A stretch of DNA of 13,767 bases from the NCBI GenBank assembly GCA_002396485.1, contig DGXZ01000052.1, forward strand, positions 798-14,564. The letters run 5' to 3'. Source of the DNA: Spartobacteria bacterium UBA5019 (GTDB lineage Bacteria; Verrucomicrobiota; Verrucomicrobiia; Chthoniobacterales; Terrimicrobiaceae). Shown one piece after another: positions 1-5,736 of this stretch. The notes below the pieces were generated by a model. It searched no databases. It saw only the letters and a list, made by a program, of their open reading frames with translations, and was not told the DNA's origin. The translations under genes and the position numbers were made by a program. Each line of letters opens with the position of its first letter. Within the stretch, counting starts at the first letter, position 1.

Positions 1-88
1 CGTCAACCGATGTGGTTTCAGCGGTAGGTTGCGCGTCAACCGATGTGGTTTCAGCGGTAGGTTGCGCGTCAACCGATGTGGTCTCGGA
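1..88. repeat. 33-bp tandem repeat inside the FHA-protein gene
   Basis: Two identical 33-base units (1-33 and 34-66) are followed by a third copy that matches for 16 bases (67-82) and then diverges. Because 33 is divisible by 3, the array stays in frame and encodes an 11-residue unit, ETTSVDAQPTA, on the minus strand. The array reaches the window edge, so the total copy number is unknown. The exact identity of the two full copies points to recent expansion by slippage or unequal crossing-over. Confidence 0.9.
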
Positions 89-823
89 GGGCAACGTTAA
101 GCTTGACTGCAGCTTTTCTACTTCGGTGTTCGCCTGCTCCAGTTTTTTATTTGCAGCCTCTAGCTTATGCTGCAGGGAAAGGATGTCCTCCGCCCCTTTG
201 GCAAGACCGGACGATAGTTCGCTAATTTTTGCTTCCGCTTGCTGTTGTTTATTAAAAGTAGAGGCGCTGAGTTGACTTTCTTCATACCAGGCCGAAATAG
301 CTACAATTGCCAGGACGGATGTGGCGACAAATCCAAAAACAATTGCCCGATTCCAAATTCCCTTTCTCGATTCCTGAAGTTTGGGATTTGAGACTTTTCC
401 CGACATCATTACTTGCACGGTTTGGGATTTTGCAGCTCCTTGAGGCTGAGGTAAGGTCACCGAACTCCGGTAGCTCTGTCCTCCGCGTGACATAGGCATA
501 TTGCTGAAACCAAGCTTAGACTTGACATCTGACTGGGATTGCAAATCAACCAGAAACACGTAAGGGCCGAACACGATTTGATCATTGTGGGCAAGAACTC
601 GACTCGAGATTTTCTCTCCGTTTACGAATGTGCCATTTCGCGAACCATTATCTCGAATGACATACTGGCCATTTTGAAAAACAATTGATGCATGGTTCAT
701 GGAGACCTCATCAGCTTGAAGGTAAATTCCCGAGTTGGGATCCCGGCCAATGAGCATCATGGCATTACCCAAAGGGCATACTACCCGCTCCATACCCTGA
801 GTGATTAGTATTAACGAGTCCAT
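1..823 (-). CDS. FHA-domain membrane protein with coiled coil and C-terminal repeats (partial, 3' end outside window)
   Basis: The frame is open from the ATG at 823 to base 1, giving 274 complete codons and no stop, so the C-terminus is outside the window. Residues about 20-90 form a forkhead-associated (FHA, phosphothreonine-peptide binding) domain: GRDP at 26-29, the S41-x-x-H44 pair, and DNGSRNGTFVNG at 58-69, all matching the conserved FHA loops. A Ser/Gln-rich linker follows, then one transmembrane segment (about 160-178), then a Glu/Lys/Gln-rich heptad-like coiled coil (about 180-243), then repeats of ETTSVDAQPTA. The FHA domain precedes the membrane helix and there is no signal peptide, so it is probably cytoplasmic with the coiled coil and repeats outside. 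This suggests a Ser/Thr-kinase-linked or secretion/envelope role, but no partner gene is visible. A second ATG at 793 is possible. The gene looks AT-richer than most of the window. The FHA call is strong; the cellular role is unknown. Confidence 0.85.
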   Translation of the reverse strand, partial: MDSLILITQGMERVVCPLGNAMMLIGRDPNSGIYLQADEVSMNHASIVFQNGQYVIRDNGSRNGTFVNGEKISSRVLAHNDQIVFGPYVFLVDLQSQSDVKSKLGFSNMPMSRGGQSYRSSVTLPQPQGAAKSQTVQVMMSGKVSNPKLQESRKGIWNRAIVFGFVATSVLAIVAISAWYEESQLSASTFNKQQQAEAKISELSSGLAKGAEDILSLQHKLEAANKKLEQANTEVEKLQSSLTLPSETTSVDAQPTAETTSVDAQPTAETTSVD

Positions 824-1307
824 GCAACGATTGTTAGTCTTCGGAGTCCTGATTGGCAAGCGGCTTTTTTACAAAACCACGAGCGAAGTTTGACATCTTG
901 AAAACCAGTGAGGTTTGAGTGGCGCCCAAAATCGGACCAGCGGTATAGTGATAAAAAGCGGTTGTTTGAGCGAATAAAAGCCTGCATAAAAAATTAAATA
1001 AATGCCAAACGCACAAGATGCTGACCTGGACGACCTCTAAGCCGCCGTGAAATCCCTCAGACGCAACTGGTGCGCTTTTGAGCCATTTTCTTGCATACCA
1101 TTGGTATCATCATCACCTCCCTCTAACGATGCTGCGATGGGAAAAATAGGGCATGAGAGGAGGCGGCCCGCCCGAAGAATAAACGCGCAGCGGATCGAGG
1201 CTCCCGCCCTGCCAAATTTGCACATACTGCAAAATAATCTTATTCGATAAAAAGCCGATTATTGAATTGCAATGAACGAGCCGGGCGTGATAGGAAGCTT
1301 TTTTGAC
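824..1307. other. Gene-poor spacer between the FHA gene and the aldolase gene
   Basis: I see no convincing protein or RNA gene here. Open frames on both strands are short, overlap each other and have no recognisable domain or good ribosome-binding site. No tRNA-like T-arm was seen. The stretch must hold promoters for the divergently oriented FHA and aldolase genes. Small structures visible are an inverted repeat ATACC-ATT-GGTAT (about 1097-1109) and an AT-rich nested inverted repeat near 1233-1266, just upstream of the aldolase start. Confidence 0.6.
1218..1246 (+). promoter_or_regulatory. Weak candidate sigma-70-like promoter for the aldolase gene
   Basis: TTGCAC at 1218-1223 is a good -35 match. 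It is followed after 17 bases by TATTCG at 1241-1246, which matches the -10 consensus only in its first three bases. The surrounding DNA is AT-rich and the position suits an mRNA start upstream of 1308. This is a pattern match only, and the poor -10 keeps confidence low. Confidence 0.22.
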
Positions 1308-2381
1308 ATGAATAAATCCAAATTTCGCGCGGGTGTTTTGTTTGGGGATGAAGTGAAATCTTTGCTGGATTTTGCGAAGTCGGAGAACTTTGCACTGCCA
1401 GCGGTGAATTGCATTGGAACGAGTTCCATCAATGCGGCTTTAGCTGCGGGACGCGAGTTGAATTCGCCGATGATGATCCAGTTCTCCAATGGTGGGGCAC
1501 AGTTTTTTATCGGGAAGGGAGTGAAGGGCGATAATCAACTCGGACCAGTATTGGGCGGCATCGCAGGCGCCATTTACACGGATCAGGCGGCAAAGGCTTA
1601 CGGCGTGCCAGTCATTCTGAATACGGATCACTGTGCCAAAAAATTGCTGCCTTGGATCGATGGGTTGCTTGCGGCCAGCGAGGAGCAATTTGCGAAAACC
1701 GGGAAGCCTCTTTACAGCTCCCACATGCTGGATTTATCCGAGGAACCGCTTCATGAAAACATCGAGGTGTGCTGTCAGTATCTCAAGCGCATGGCCAAGA
1801 TGGGCATGACTCTCGAAATCGAACTCGGCGTGACCGGCGGCGAGGAAGACGGCGTGGACAACAGCGATGTGCACGAATCCCGCCTCTACACGCAACCCGA
1901 AGAAGTCGCGGCAATGTATGAAGCACTCAGCGCAGTAAGCCCGAATTTCACAGTGGCAGCGGCGTTTGGCAATGTTCATGGCGTTTACAAGCCCGGAAAT
2001 GTGAAGCTCAAACCCACAATCCTGCATGATTCCCAAGAATACATTCAGAAAAAATTCGGAACGGGACCCAAGCCGGTGAATTTTGTTTTCCACGGCGGCT
2101 CAGGCTCGTCCCGCGAAGAGATTCGCGAAGCGATCAGCTACGGCGCCATCAAGATGAACTTGGACACTGACCTCCAGTGGGCCTACTGGGACGGCATTCG
2201 AGCCTACGAAGCCAAGAATCATGATTTCCTCCAAGGTCAGATCGGCAACCCGACAGGTCCCGATTCACCGAACAAAAAATACTACGACCCTCGCGTATGG
2301 ATCGGCGCCGCAGAGGCGGCCTTCACCAAGCGCTTGCTGACCTCTTTTGAGGACCTGAATTGCGTCGGACGCAACGCCTGA
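1308..2381 (+). CDS. fba: Class II fructose-bisphosphate aldolase (FbaA type)
   Basis: This enzyme cleaves fructose 1,6-bisphosphate to dihydroxyacetone phosphate and glyceraldehyde 3-phosphate, reversibly, in glycolysis and gluconeogenesis. It is a Zn-dependent cytoplasmic TIM barrel. From the ATG at 1308 the product is 357 residues, close to E. coli FbaA (359). Catalytic and metal residues are visible: NTDHCAKK with D107 and H108, EIELG with E172, GNVHG with H224, and FHGGSGS with H262. NLDTD near 284-288 and PNKKYYDPRVW near the C-terminus are also family hallmarks. An in-frame ATG at 1272 would add 12 residues. I prefer 1308 because its N-terminus aligns with the family and AGGAAG lies about 10 bases upstream, while 1272 lacks a ribosome-binding site. 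The gene appears monocistronic, with no frameshift or missing catalytic residue. Confidence 0.97.
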   Translation: MNKSKFRAGVLFGDEVKSLLDFAKSENFALPAVNCIGTSSINAALAAGRELNSPMMIQFSNGGAQFFIGKGVKGDNQLGPVLGGIAGAIYTDQAAKAYGVPVILNTDHCAKKLLPWIDGLLAASEEQFAKTGKPLYSSHMLDLSEEPLHENIEVCCQYLKRMAKMGMTLEIELGVTGGEEDGVDNSDVHESRLYTQPEEVAAMYEALSAVSPNFTVAAAFGNVHGVYKPGNVKLKPTILHDSQEYIQKKFGTGPKPVNFVFHGGSGSSREEIREAISYGAIKMNLDTDLQWAYWDGIRAYEAKNHDFLQGQIGNPTGPDSPNKKYYDPRVWIGAAEAAFTKRLLTSFEDLNCVGRNA

Positions 2382-2401
2382 TCCGCGAACTCAAGTTTTA
2401 T

Positions 2402-2428
2402 GCGGATGGCCCTGAGGGGAGCATCCGC
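2402..2428. terminator. Hairpin between convergent genes, possible terminator
   Basis: GCGGATG at 2402-2408 pairs perfectly with CATCCGC at 2422-2428, and the loop contains a further CCC/GGG pairing. It sits 21 bases after the aldolase stop, between it and the convergent 83-residue gene. Neither side has a clear run of T, so an intrinsic terminator is only a suggestion. Confidence 0.3.
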
Positions 2429-2484
2429 TCTTGCGGTCCATTCCAAGGGCTCGAAAGCAGGATACGAAAAGCTTTGGTGGTAAA

Positions 2485-2736
2485 TCAAAACCGCCTATCG
2501 GCATTTGGGAGGGTGATCTCATAGACCGTGGAGGCACCTTTGCCTGCTCCCTCGTGCTGCTCAATGCCGAGTTCCTGATAAGCACGTTCCAAGGCATCAG
2601 GATCATTGCGCAATTCGGGATAGATTTTCTTCAAACGCTCCTTCACCCAGCGCTTGGCCATCTTTCGCTCCAATGGCTGAATCGGCTCCTCGCCTTGGAG
2701 GCTCTGGCGCAGGAATTCAAGGAACGAAACCTTCAT
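2485..2736 (-). CDS. Conserved-looking hypothetical protein, 83 residues
   Basis: I do not recognise this protein. From the ATG at 2736 it reads MKVSFLEFLRQSLQGEEPIQ and continues as a charged, mainly helical soluble protein (KMAKRWVKERLKKIYPELRN, then a DPDALERAYQELG helix) with no signal peptide or membrane segment. A longer reading to 2817 exists, but the start at 2736 is favoured: it overlaps the stop of the upstream membrane-protein gene by 4 bases (ATGA), and the extra N-terminal residues just read through that gene in another frame. As the last gene of a three-gene coupled unit, it may be a small cytoplasmic partner of the two membrane proteins. Composition and coupling argue that it is real; its function is unknown. 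Confidence 0.7.
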   Translation of the reverse strand: MKVSFLEFLRQSLQGEEPIQPLERKMAKRWVKERLKKIYPELRNDPDALERAYQELGIEQHEGAGKGASTVYEITLPNADRRF

Positions 2737-3404
2737 AGGCGTCCCATGAAATGCAGAGTGTTTGCCACGAGAAAGAGGATGTTTGAAACAATCAAAACCA
2801 CTGCCGCAGGCGACCATCGCGTTAACTTCAAGTCTGTGTCTTCGGGGTAGATTCTTGCCAGAAAAAAGCCAGCCAGCGCGATGGAGGTCAGTGCAATCGC
2901 CGCAGGCACAACTGCCATTCCCTCACCCCAAGGATTCCAAAGCCACCAAAGACGAGCCTCCGAGAGGAAGACCGATCCGTTGAGGACTGTTGCCACAAAA
3001 ACACTGGCCACAGCGGCAGCGAGTGCGTTCATACCGAGTCCCGGACAGGCCACGGCCAACGCGCGTTGGCAGAGTGTGAGGATCGAAAAAGCCAGCAATG
3101 GAGGGAGCAATGGAAACACATTTCCCACGCGCAGAGCCGAGGGACCCGTAAAACGAACGGGCCCCAGCGGCCATCCGCTCAGGGCGGTCAGAATAATCAA
3201 TCCTGCAAAGACAAGGAGCACGACCCCGGCGCACATCCTCGCACGCGAGAGACCACCGACTTGCACCAAGCCAACGTAAGCCAACAGCGCCAAGAACAAA
3301 ACCCACAAAGCGTCCCACCAGGATTGCACCCCCGCCTCCTGAAAAAGCAAAACCGCACCGCCGATGGTCCACAGTCCGCAAATCCAGGCAATCGCACTAC
3401 TCAT
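2733..3404 (-). CDS. Seven-helix integral membrane protein, resembling the carotenoid-biosynthesis (DUF422/CruF-like) family
   Basis: The product is 223 residues and very hydrophobic, with about seven transmembrane segments (near 7-22, 30-50, 56-75, 97-115, 125-143, 162-184 and 198-219). A loop reading GWPLGPVRFTGPSALRVGNV (78-97) and a WWLWNPWG motif (153-160) recall the glycine/aromatic loops of DUF422 carotenoid-biosynthesis membrane proteins. That resemblance is by eye and tentative. No other carotenoid gene is in the window, so I do not assign a reaction. The start at 3404 is chosen because it overlaps the stop of the DUF2062 gene (ATGA) and has a purine-rich GGAGGGG just upstream; the frame stays open to 3554 but only as a shadow of that gene. 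Its own stop overlaps the start of the 83-residue gene. Confidence 0.72.
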   Translation of the reverse strand: MSSAIAWICGLWTIGGAVLLFQEAGVQSWWDALWVLFLALLAYVGLVQVGGLSRARMCAGVVLLVFAGLIILTALSGWPLGPVRFTGPSALRVGNVFPLLPPLLAFSILTLCQRALAVACPGLGMNALAAAVASVFVATVLNGSVFLSEARLWWLWNPWGEGMAVVPAAIALTSIALAGFFLARIYPEDTDLKLTRWSPAAVVLIVSNILFLVANTLHFMGRL

Positions 3405-3895
3405 ATCCCCTCCCCCTGCTGGCGCTCGAGCCTCTTCCGCTCCCGGCTTTTGAAAACAGGCAACATCAGCGCGTAGCTGAGCGCCGCAGCCGGCGCGGAG
3501 AGAAAGATCGAGCCAACAAGCATCGGCATCCCAACCGTGAAAAATGTCGTCCACTTCATCAGATCGTGAAGGTGGAAGTCCGTTACCGAGACTGGATGGG
3601 GAACCCCATCAAAGAAACCGACAATGCGAGAGCCAATGGCATACTCGATCTCCAGCAAGACAGGCCATATAGGCGTCACTACATCATGCAGGGAAACAGC
3701 AATGACTGCAGCAATCGGATTGCATCGCAAAACATATGCAGCCCCGATACATAAAAGAGTCTTGAGTCCAAAGAGCGGAGTAAATCCCATGAACATCCCA
3801 ATCGCCACACCGCCCGCCAAAGCGTGCGGGGCATCGTGCAAATTGAGCAGTTTTGAAACCAGCGACCGGAAATAGCCAGCGACTTTCTTGAACAC
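3401..3895 (-). CDS. DUF2062 membrane protein
   Basis: The product is 164 residues and matches the DUF2062 pattern: an N-terminal amphipathic part, then APHALAGGVAIGMFMGFTPL with FGLKTLLCIGAAYVLRCN, then a segment around VVTPIWP, a long loop, and a last membrane region (about 118-148) followed by a basic tail. Three or four membrane helices are likely. The family's biochemical function is not established. The start is GTG at 3895, with an in-frame TAG just upstream and AGGG 7 bases before it. It heads a tightly overlapping trio read away from the metal-transport operon. The 38-bp palindrome ends 62 bases upstream of its start, so shared regulation is possible but unproven. Confidence 0.82.
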   Translation of the reverse strand: MFKKVAGYFRSLVSKLLNLHDAPHALAGGVAIGMFMGFTPLFGLKTLLCIGAAYVLRCNPIAAVIAVSLHDVVTPIWPVLLEIEYAIGSRIVGFFDGVPHPVSVTDFHLHDLMKWTTFFTVGMPMLVGSIFLSAPAAALSYALMLPVFKSRERKRLERQQGEGI

Positions 3896-3956
3896 GCCTG
3901 CACCCTATCACCAATCCGTCCGCCAGAGAAAACTGAAATCCGCGATCCGCGGCGGC

Positions 3957-3994
3957 GAACCAAAAATTTGGACGATCGTCCAAATTTTTGGTTC
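3957..3994. promoter_or_regulatory. Perfect 38-bp palindrome, putative operator of the metal-transport operon
   Basis: Both 19-base arms are exactly complementary with no central spacer. The left arm reads GAACCAAAAATTTGGACGA and the axis lies between 3975 and 3976. The inner 18 bases, TTTGGACGATCGTCCAAA, have the size and symmetry of sites bound by DtxR/MntR-type dimers. It lies in the divergent spacer, 9 bases before the ATG at 4004 of the binding-protein gene. The operon it precedes encodes a DtxR-like domain, which makes autoregulation the simplest reading. A zero-loop palindrome between divergent genes, with no T-run after it, does not look like a terminator. The regulator assignment is inference. 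Confidence 0.75.
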
Positions 3995-4003
3995 AGTTGG
4001 ATT

Positions 4004-4966
4004 ATGATGTCGGGGTTGAGCATTCCCTTGCAAAGCGGGCGTCGGGGCTCCAATTTTTGCGGTGTGAAATTCCTTTTATGTGCGGCTGTGCCTTTTTTGC
4101 TGGCGATACTTGGCTCGGCACGGGCTGAAGTGGAGATTGTTTGCACCACGGGGATGGTGGCCAATCTCGTGCGTGAGGTGGCGGGCGACCGGGCGAAGGT
4201 GACGGCTCTGATCTCCGATGGCGTGGATCCGCACCTTTACAAGCCGACCCGCGACGACGTCGCGAAGTTGCTGAAGGCGGATGTCATTTTTTATAGCGGC
4301 CTGCACTTGGAGGGCCGCATGGAGGCGACTTTTGAGAAGATGCACCAGCGCGGCAAGCTGGTTTCTGCTGTGACCTCGTCTATTCCACCGGAAAAGCTAT
4401 TGAAGCAGGGCGGTGCGGAGGATCCGCATGTGTGGATGGATCCGCTCGTGTGGGTCGATTGCATCGAGGCGGTTGAAACAACCTTGGCTCAGGCCGATCC
4501 CCAAGGCCGCGAGAGCTTCAAAGCGAATGCCGCCCGCTACAGGGCAGTGCTCGAAGCGCTTTCCGATTGGATTCGAGCTGCTATCGGAACAATCCCTGCC
4601 GAGAAGCGCGTACTCATCACCGCACACGACGCGTTTCAATACTTCGGACGGTCCACAGGCCTTCAGGTGCTGGGTTTGCAAGGTCTGAGCACCGAGTCCG
4701 AGGCAGGCGTGTCGGACATCAACCGCATCGTCGATGAGATTGTGAAACGCCAGATACCTGCTGTGTTTTTCGAGTCCACCCTCTCGGAAAAAAACATCCG
4801 TGCTGTTATCGAAGGCGCTGCCGCAAGAGGCCAAACCGTGAAACCGGGCGGGATGCTCTATTCCGACTCGCTGGGAGCAGCGGGGACGCCGGAGTCTACT
4901 TGCGAAGGGATGTTGAGACATAATACACGCACCATCACAAACGCCCTCGGTGGGAATACCCCATGA
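4004..4966 (+). CDS. troA: Periplasmic Mn/Zn/Fe-binding protein of ABC importer (TroA/YtgA type)
   Basis: This is a cluster 9 (TroA/PsaA/ZnuA) solute-binding protein that captures a divalent metal for the importer encoded downstream. From ATG 4004 it has 320 residues: a basic n-region, hydrophobic core 22-36 and an SARA cleavage site near 41. There is no lipobox, so it is probably soluble in the periplasm. Metal ligands are visible as H77 (DPHLYKPT), H142 (DPHVWMDP), H208 (TAHDAF) and D288 (YSDSLG). This His3-Asp set and its spacing (65, 66 and 80 residues) match Treponema TroA rather than the His2-Glu-Asp set of PsaA. No His-rich loop of the ZnuA kind is present. GLQGLSTESEAG is also TroA-like. 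Start choice is open: ATG 4004 or 4007, or GTG 4064, which gives a compact 21-residue signal peptide; a TTG at 3968 lies inside the palindrome and is unlikely. Its stop overlaps the ATPase start (ATGA). Confidence 0.93.
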   Translation: MMSGLSIPLQSGRRGSNFCGVKFLLCAAVPFLLAILGSARAEVEIVCTTGMVANLVREVAGDRAKVTALISDGVDPHLYKPTRDDVAKLLKADVIFYSGLHLEGRMEATFEKMHQRGKLVSAVTSSIPPEKLLKQGGAEDPHVWMDPLVWVDCIEAVETTLAQADPQGRESFKANAARYRAVLEALSDWIRAAIGTIPAEKRVLITAHDAFQYFGRSTGLQVLGLQGLSTESEAGVSDINRIVDEIVKRQIPAVFFESTLSEKNIRAVIEGAAARGQTVKPGGMLYSDSLGAAGTPESTCEGMLRHNTRTITNALGGNTP

Positions 4967-5736
4967 GCACGCATCCATTGGAAATCCGCTCTCTGAATGT
5001 CGCCTACCACCGCAAAATGGTCCTATGGGATGCCGACTTGTGCATCCGCCCCGGCCGCTCGACGGCTATTGTGGGCCCGAACGGCGCGGGAAAAAGCACA
5101 TTGCTCAAAGCCGCGCTGGGCCTCATTCCCGCCGCCTCGGGGGAGGTTCTTTTTTATGGTGAGCCTCTGAAAAAGGTTCGCTCGCGCGTGGCCTATGTGC
5201 CGCAGCGCGAGAGTGTGGATTGGGATTTTCCTGTGAGCGCGAGGGATGTCGTGGCGATGGGGCTCTATAAGAAGATCGGTTGGTGCCTGCCGGTTCGCGC
5301 CCGCCACAAGCGCATGGCAGACGAGGCGCTCGCGGATGTGGGCTTGGCGGATTTTGCCGGACGCCAGATCAGCCAGCTTTCGGGAGGTCAGCAGCAACGC
5401 GTTTTTCTGGCGCGCGCCTTGGCACAAAAAGCTGAACTGCATTTGATGGACGAGCCATTCGCCAGCGTGGACGCGGCAACCGAACAAGCGATTCTCACTT
5501 TGCTGAGACGCCTCAAGGATCAAGGGGGCACAGTCGTATGCGTGCACCACGATCTCGATACCGTGGCCGAGTATTTCGATGATGTCGTTCTTTTGAACAT
5601 GCGGGTGGTGGCGCAGGGACCGGCTTCCGAAGTTCTGACGCCTGACAATCTCCGCAAAACCTACGGCGCTCGGCTGACCCTTCTTGATGAGGCCGTGGTC
5701 GATCTCTCCCGCCCCGGAGCGCCTAGAGAATCCTGA
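4963..5736 (+). CDS. troB: ATP-binding subunit of metal ABC importer
   Basis: A complete 257-residue ABC ATPase that powers metal import at the cytoplasmic face. It has Walker A GPNGAGKST (38-46), Q-loop VPQRE with Q81, signature LSGGQQQR (139-146), Walker B LHLMDEP (159-165), D-loop SVD and switch-region VHHDL (194-198). The VPQRESVDWDFPVS stretch after the Q-loop is typical of manganese/zinc importer ATPases of the MntB/TroB/ZnuC group. The start overlaps the stop of the binding-protein gene by 4 bases, and its TGA shares one base with the ATG of the next gene, so translation is probably coupled. Family is certain; the exact metal cannot be read from this subunit. Confidence 0.95.
   Translation: MSTHPLEIRSLNVAYHRKMVLWDADLCIRPGRSTAIVGPNGAGKSTLLKAALGLIPAASGEVLFYGEPLKKVRSRVAYVPQRESVDWDFPVSARDVVAMGLYKKIGWCLPVRARHKRMADEALADVGLADFAGRQISQLSGGQQQRVFLARALAQKAELHLMDEPFASVDAATEQAILTLLRRLKDQGGTVVCVHHDLDTVAEYFDDVVLLNMRVVAQGPASEVLTPDNLRKTYGARLTLLDEAVVDLSRPGAPRES

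Noticed and set aside
1..88. The 33-bp units as a CRISPR array
   Set aside because: The units are directly adjacent with no spacers, keep an open reading frame and encode a clean 11-residue protein repeat.
834..1016. 60-codon minus-strand frame just upstream of the FHA gene
   Set aside because: The N-terminal half has no protein-like composition and there is no ribosome-binding site. A 20-residue ending (MSNFARGFVKKPLANQDSED from about 896) could in principle be a leader peptide, but nothing supports it.
3405..3554. N-terminal extension of the DUF422-like protein
   Set aside because: These 50 codons lie inside the DUF2062 gene in another frame and are not membrane-protein-like; the ATGA start at 3404 is better.
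3957..3994. The palindrome as an intrinsic terminator or insertion-sequence end
   Set aside because: It lies between divergent starts, where no terminator is expected; there is no T-run after it, no loop, and no transposase or target duplication nearby.
3968..4003. TTG start for the binding protein inside the palindrome
   Set aside because: The 12 extra residues are encoded by the operator-like palindrome itself, lack a ribosome-binding site and would spoil the signal peptide.
4397..4978. 193-codon minus-strand frame
   Set aside because: Antisense shadow of the TroA-type binding-protein gene, whose metal ligands are intact on the plus strand.
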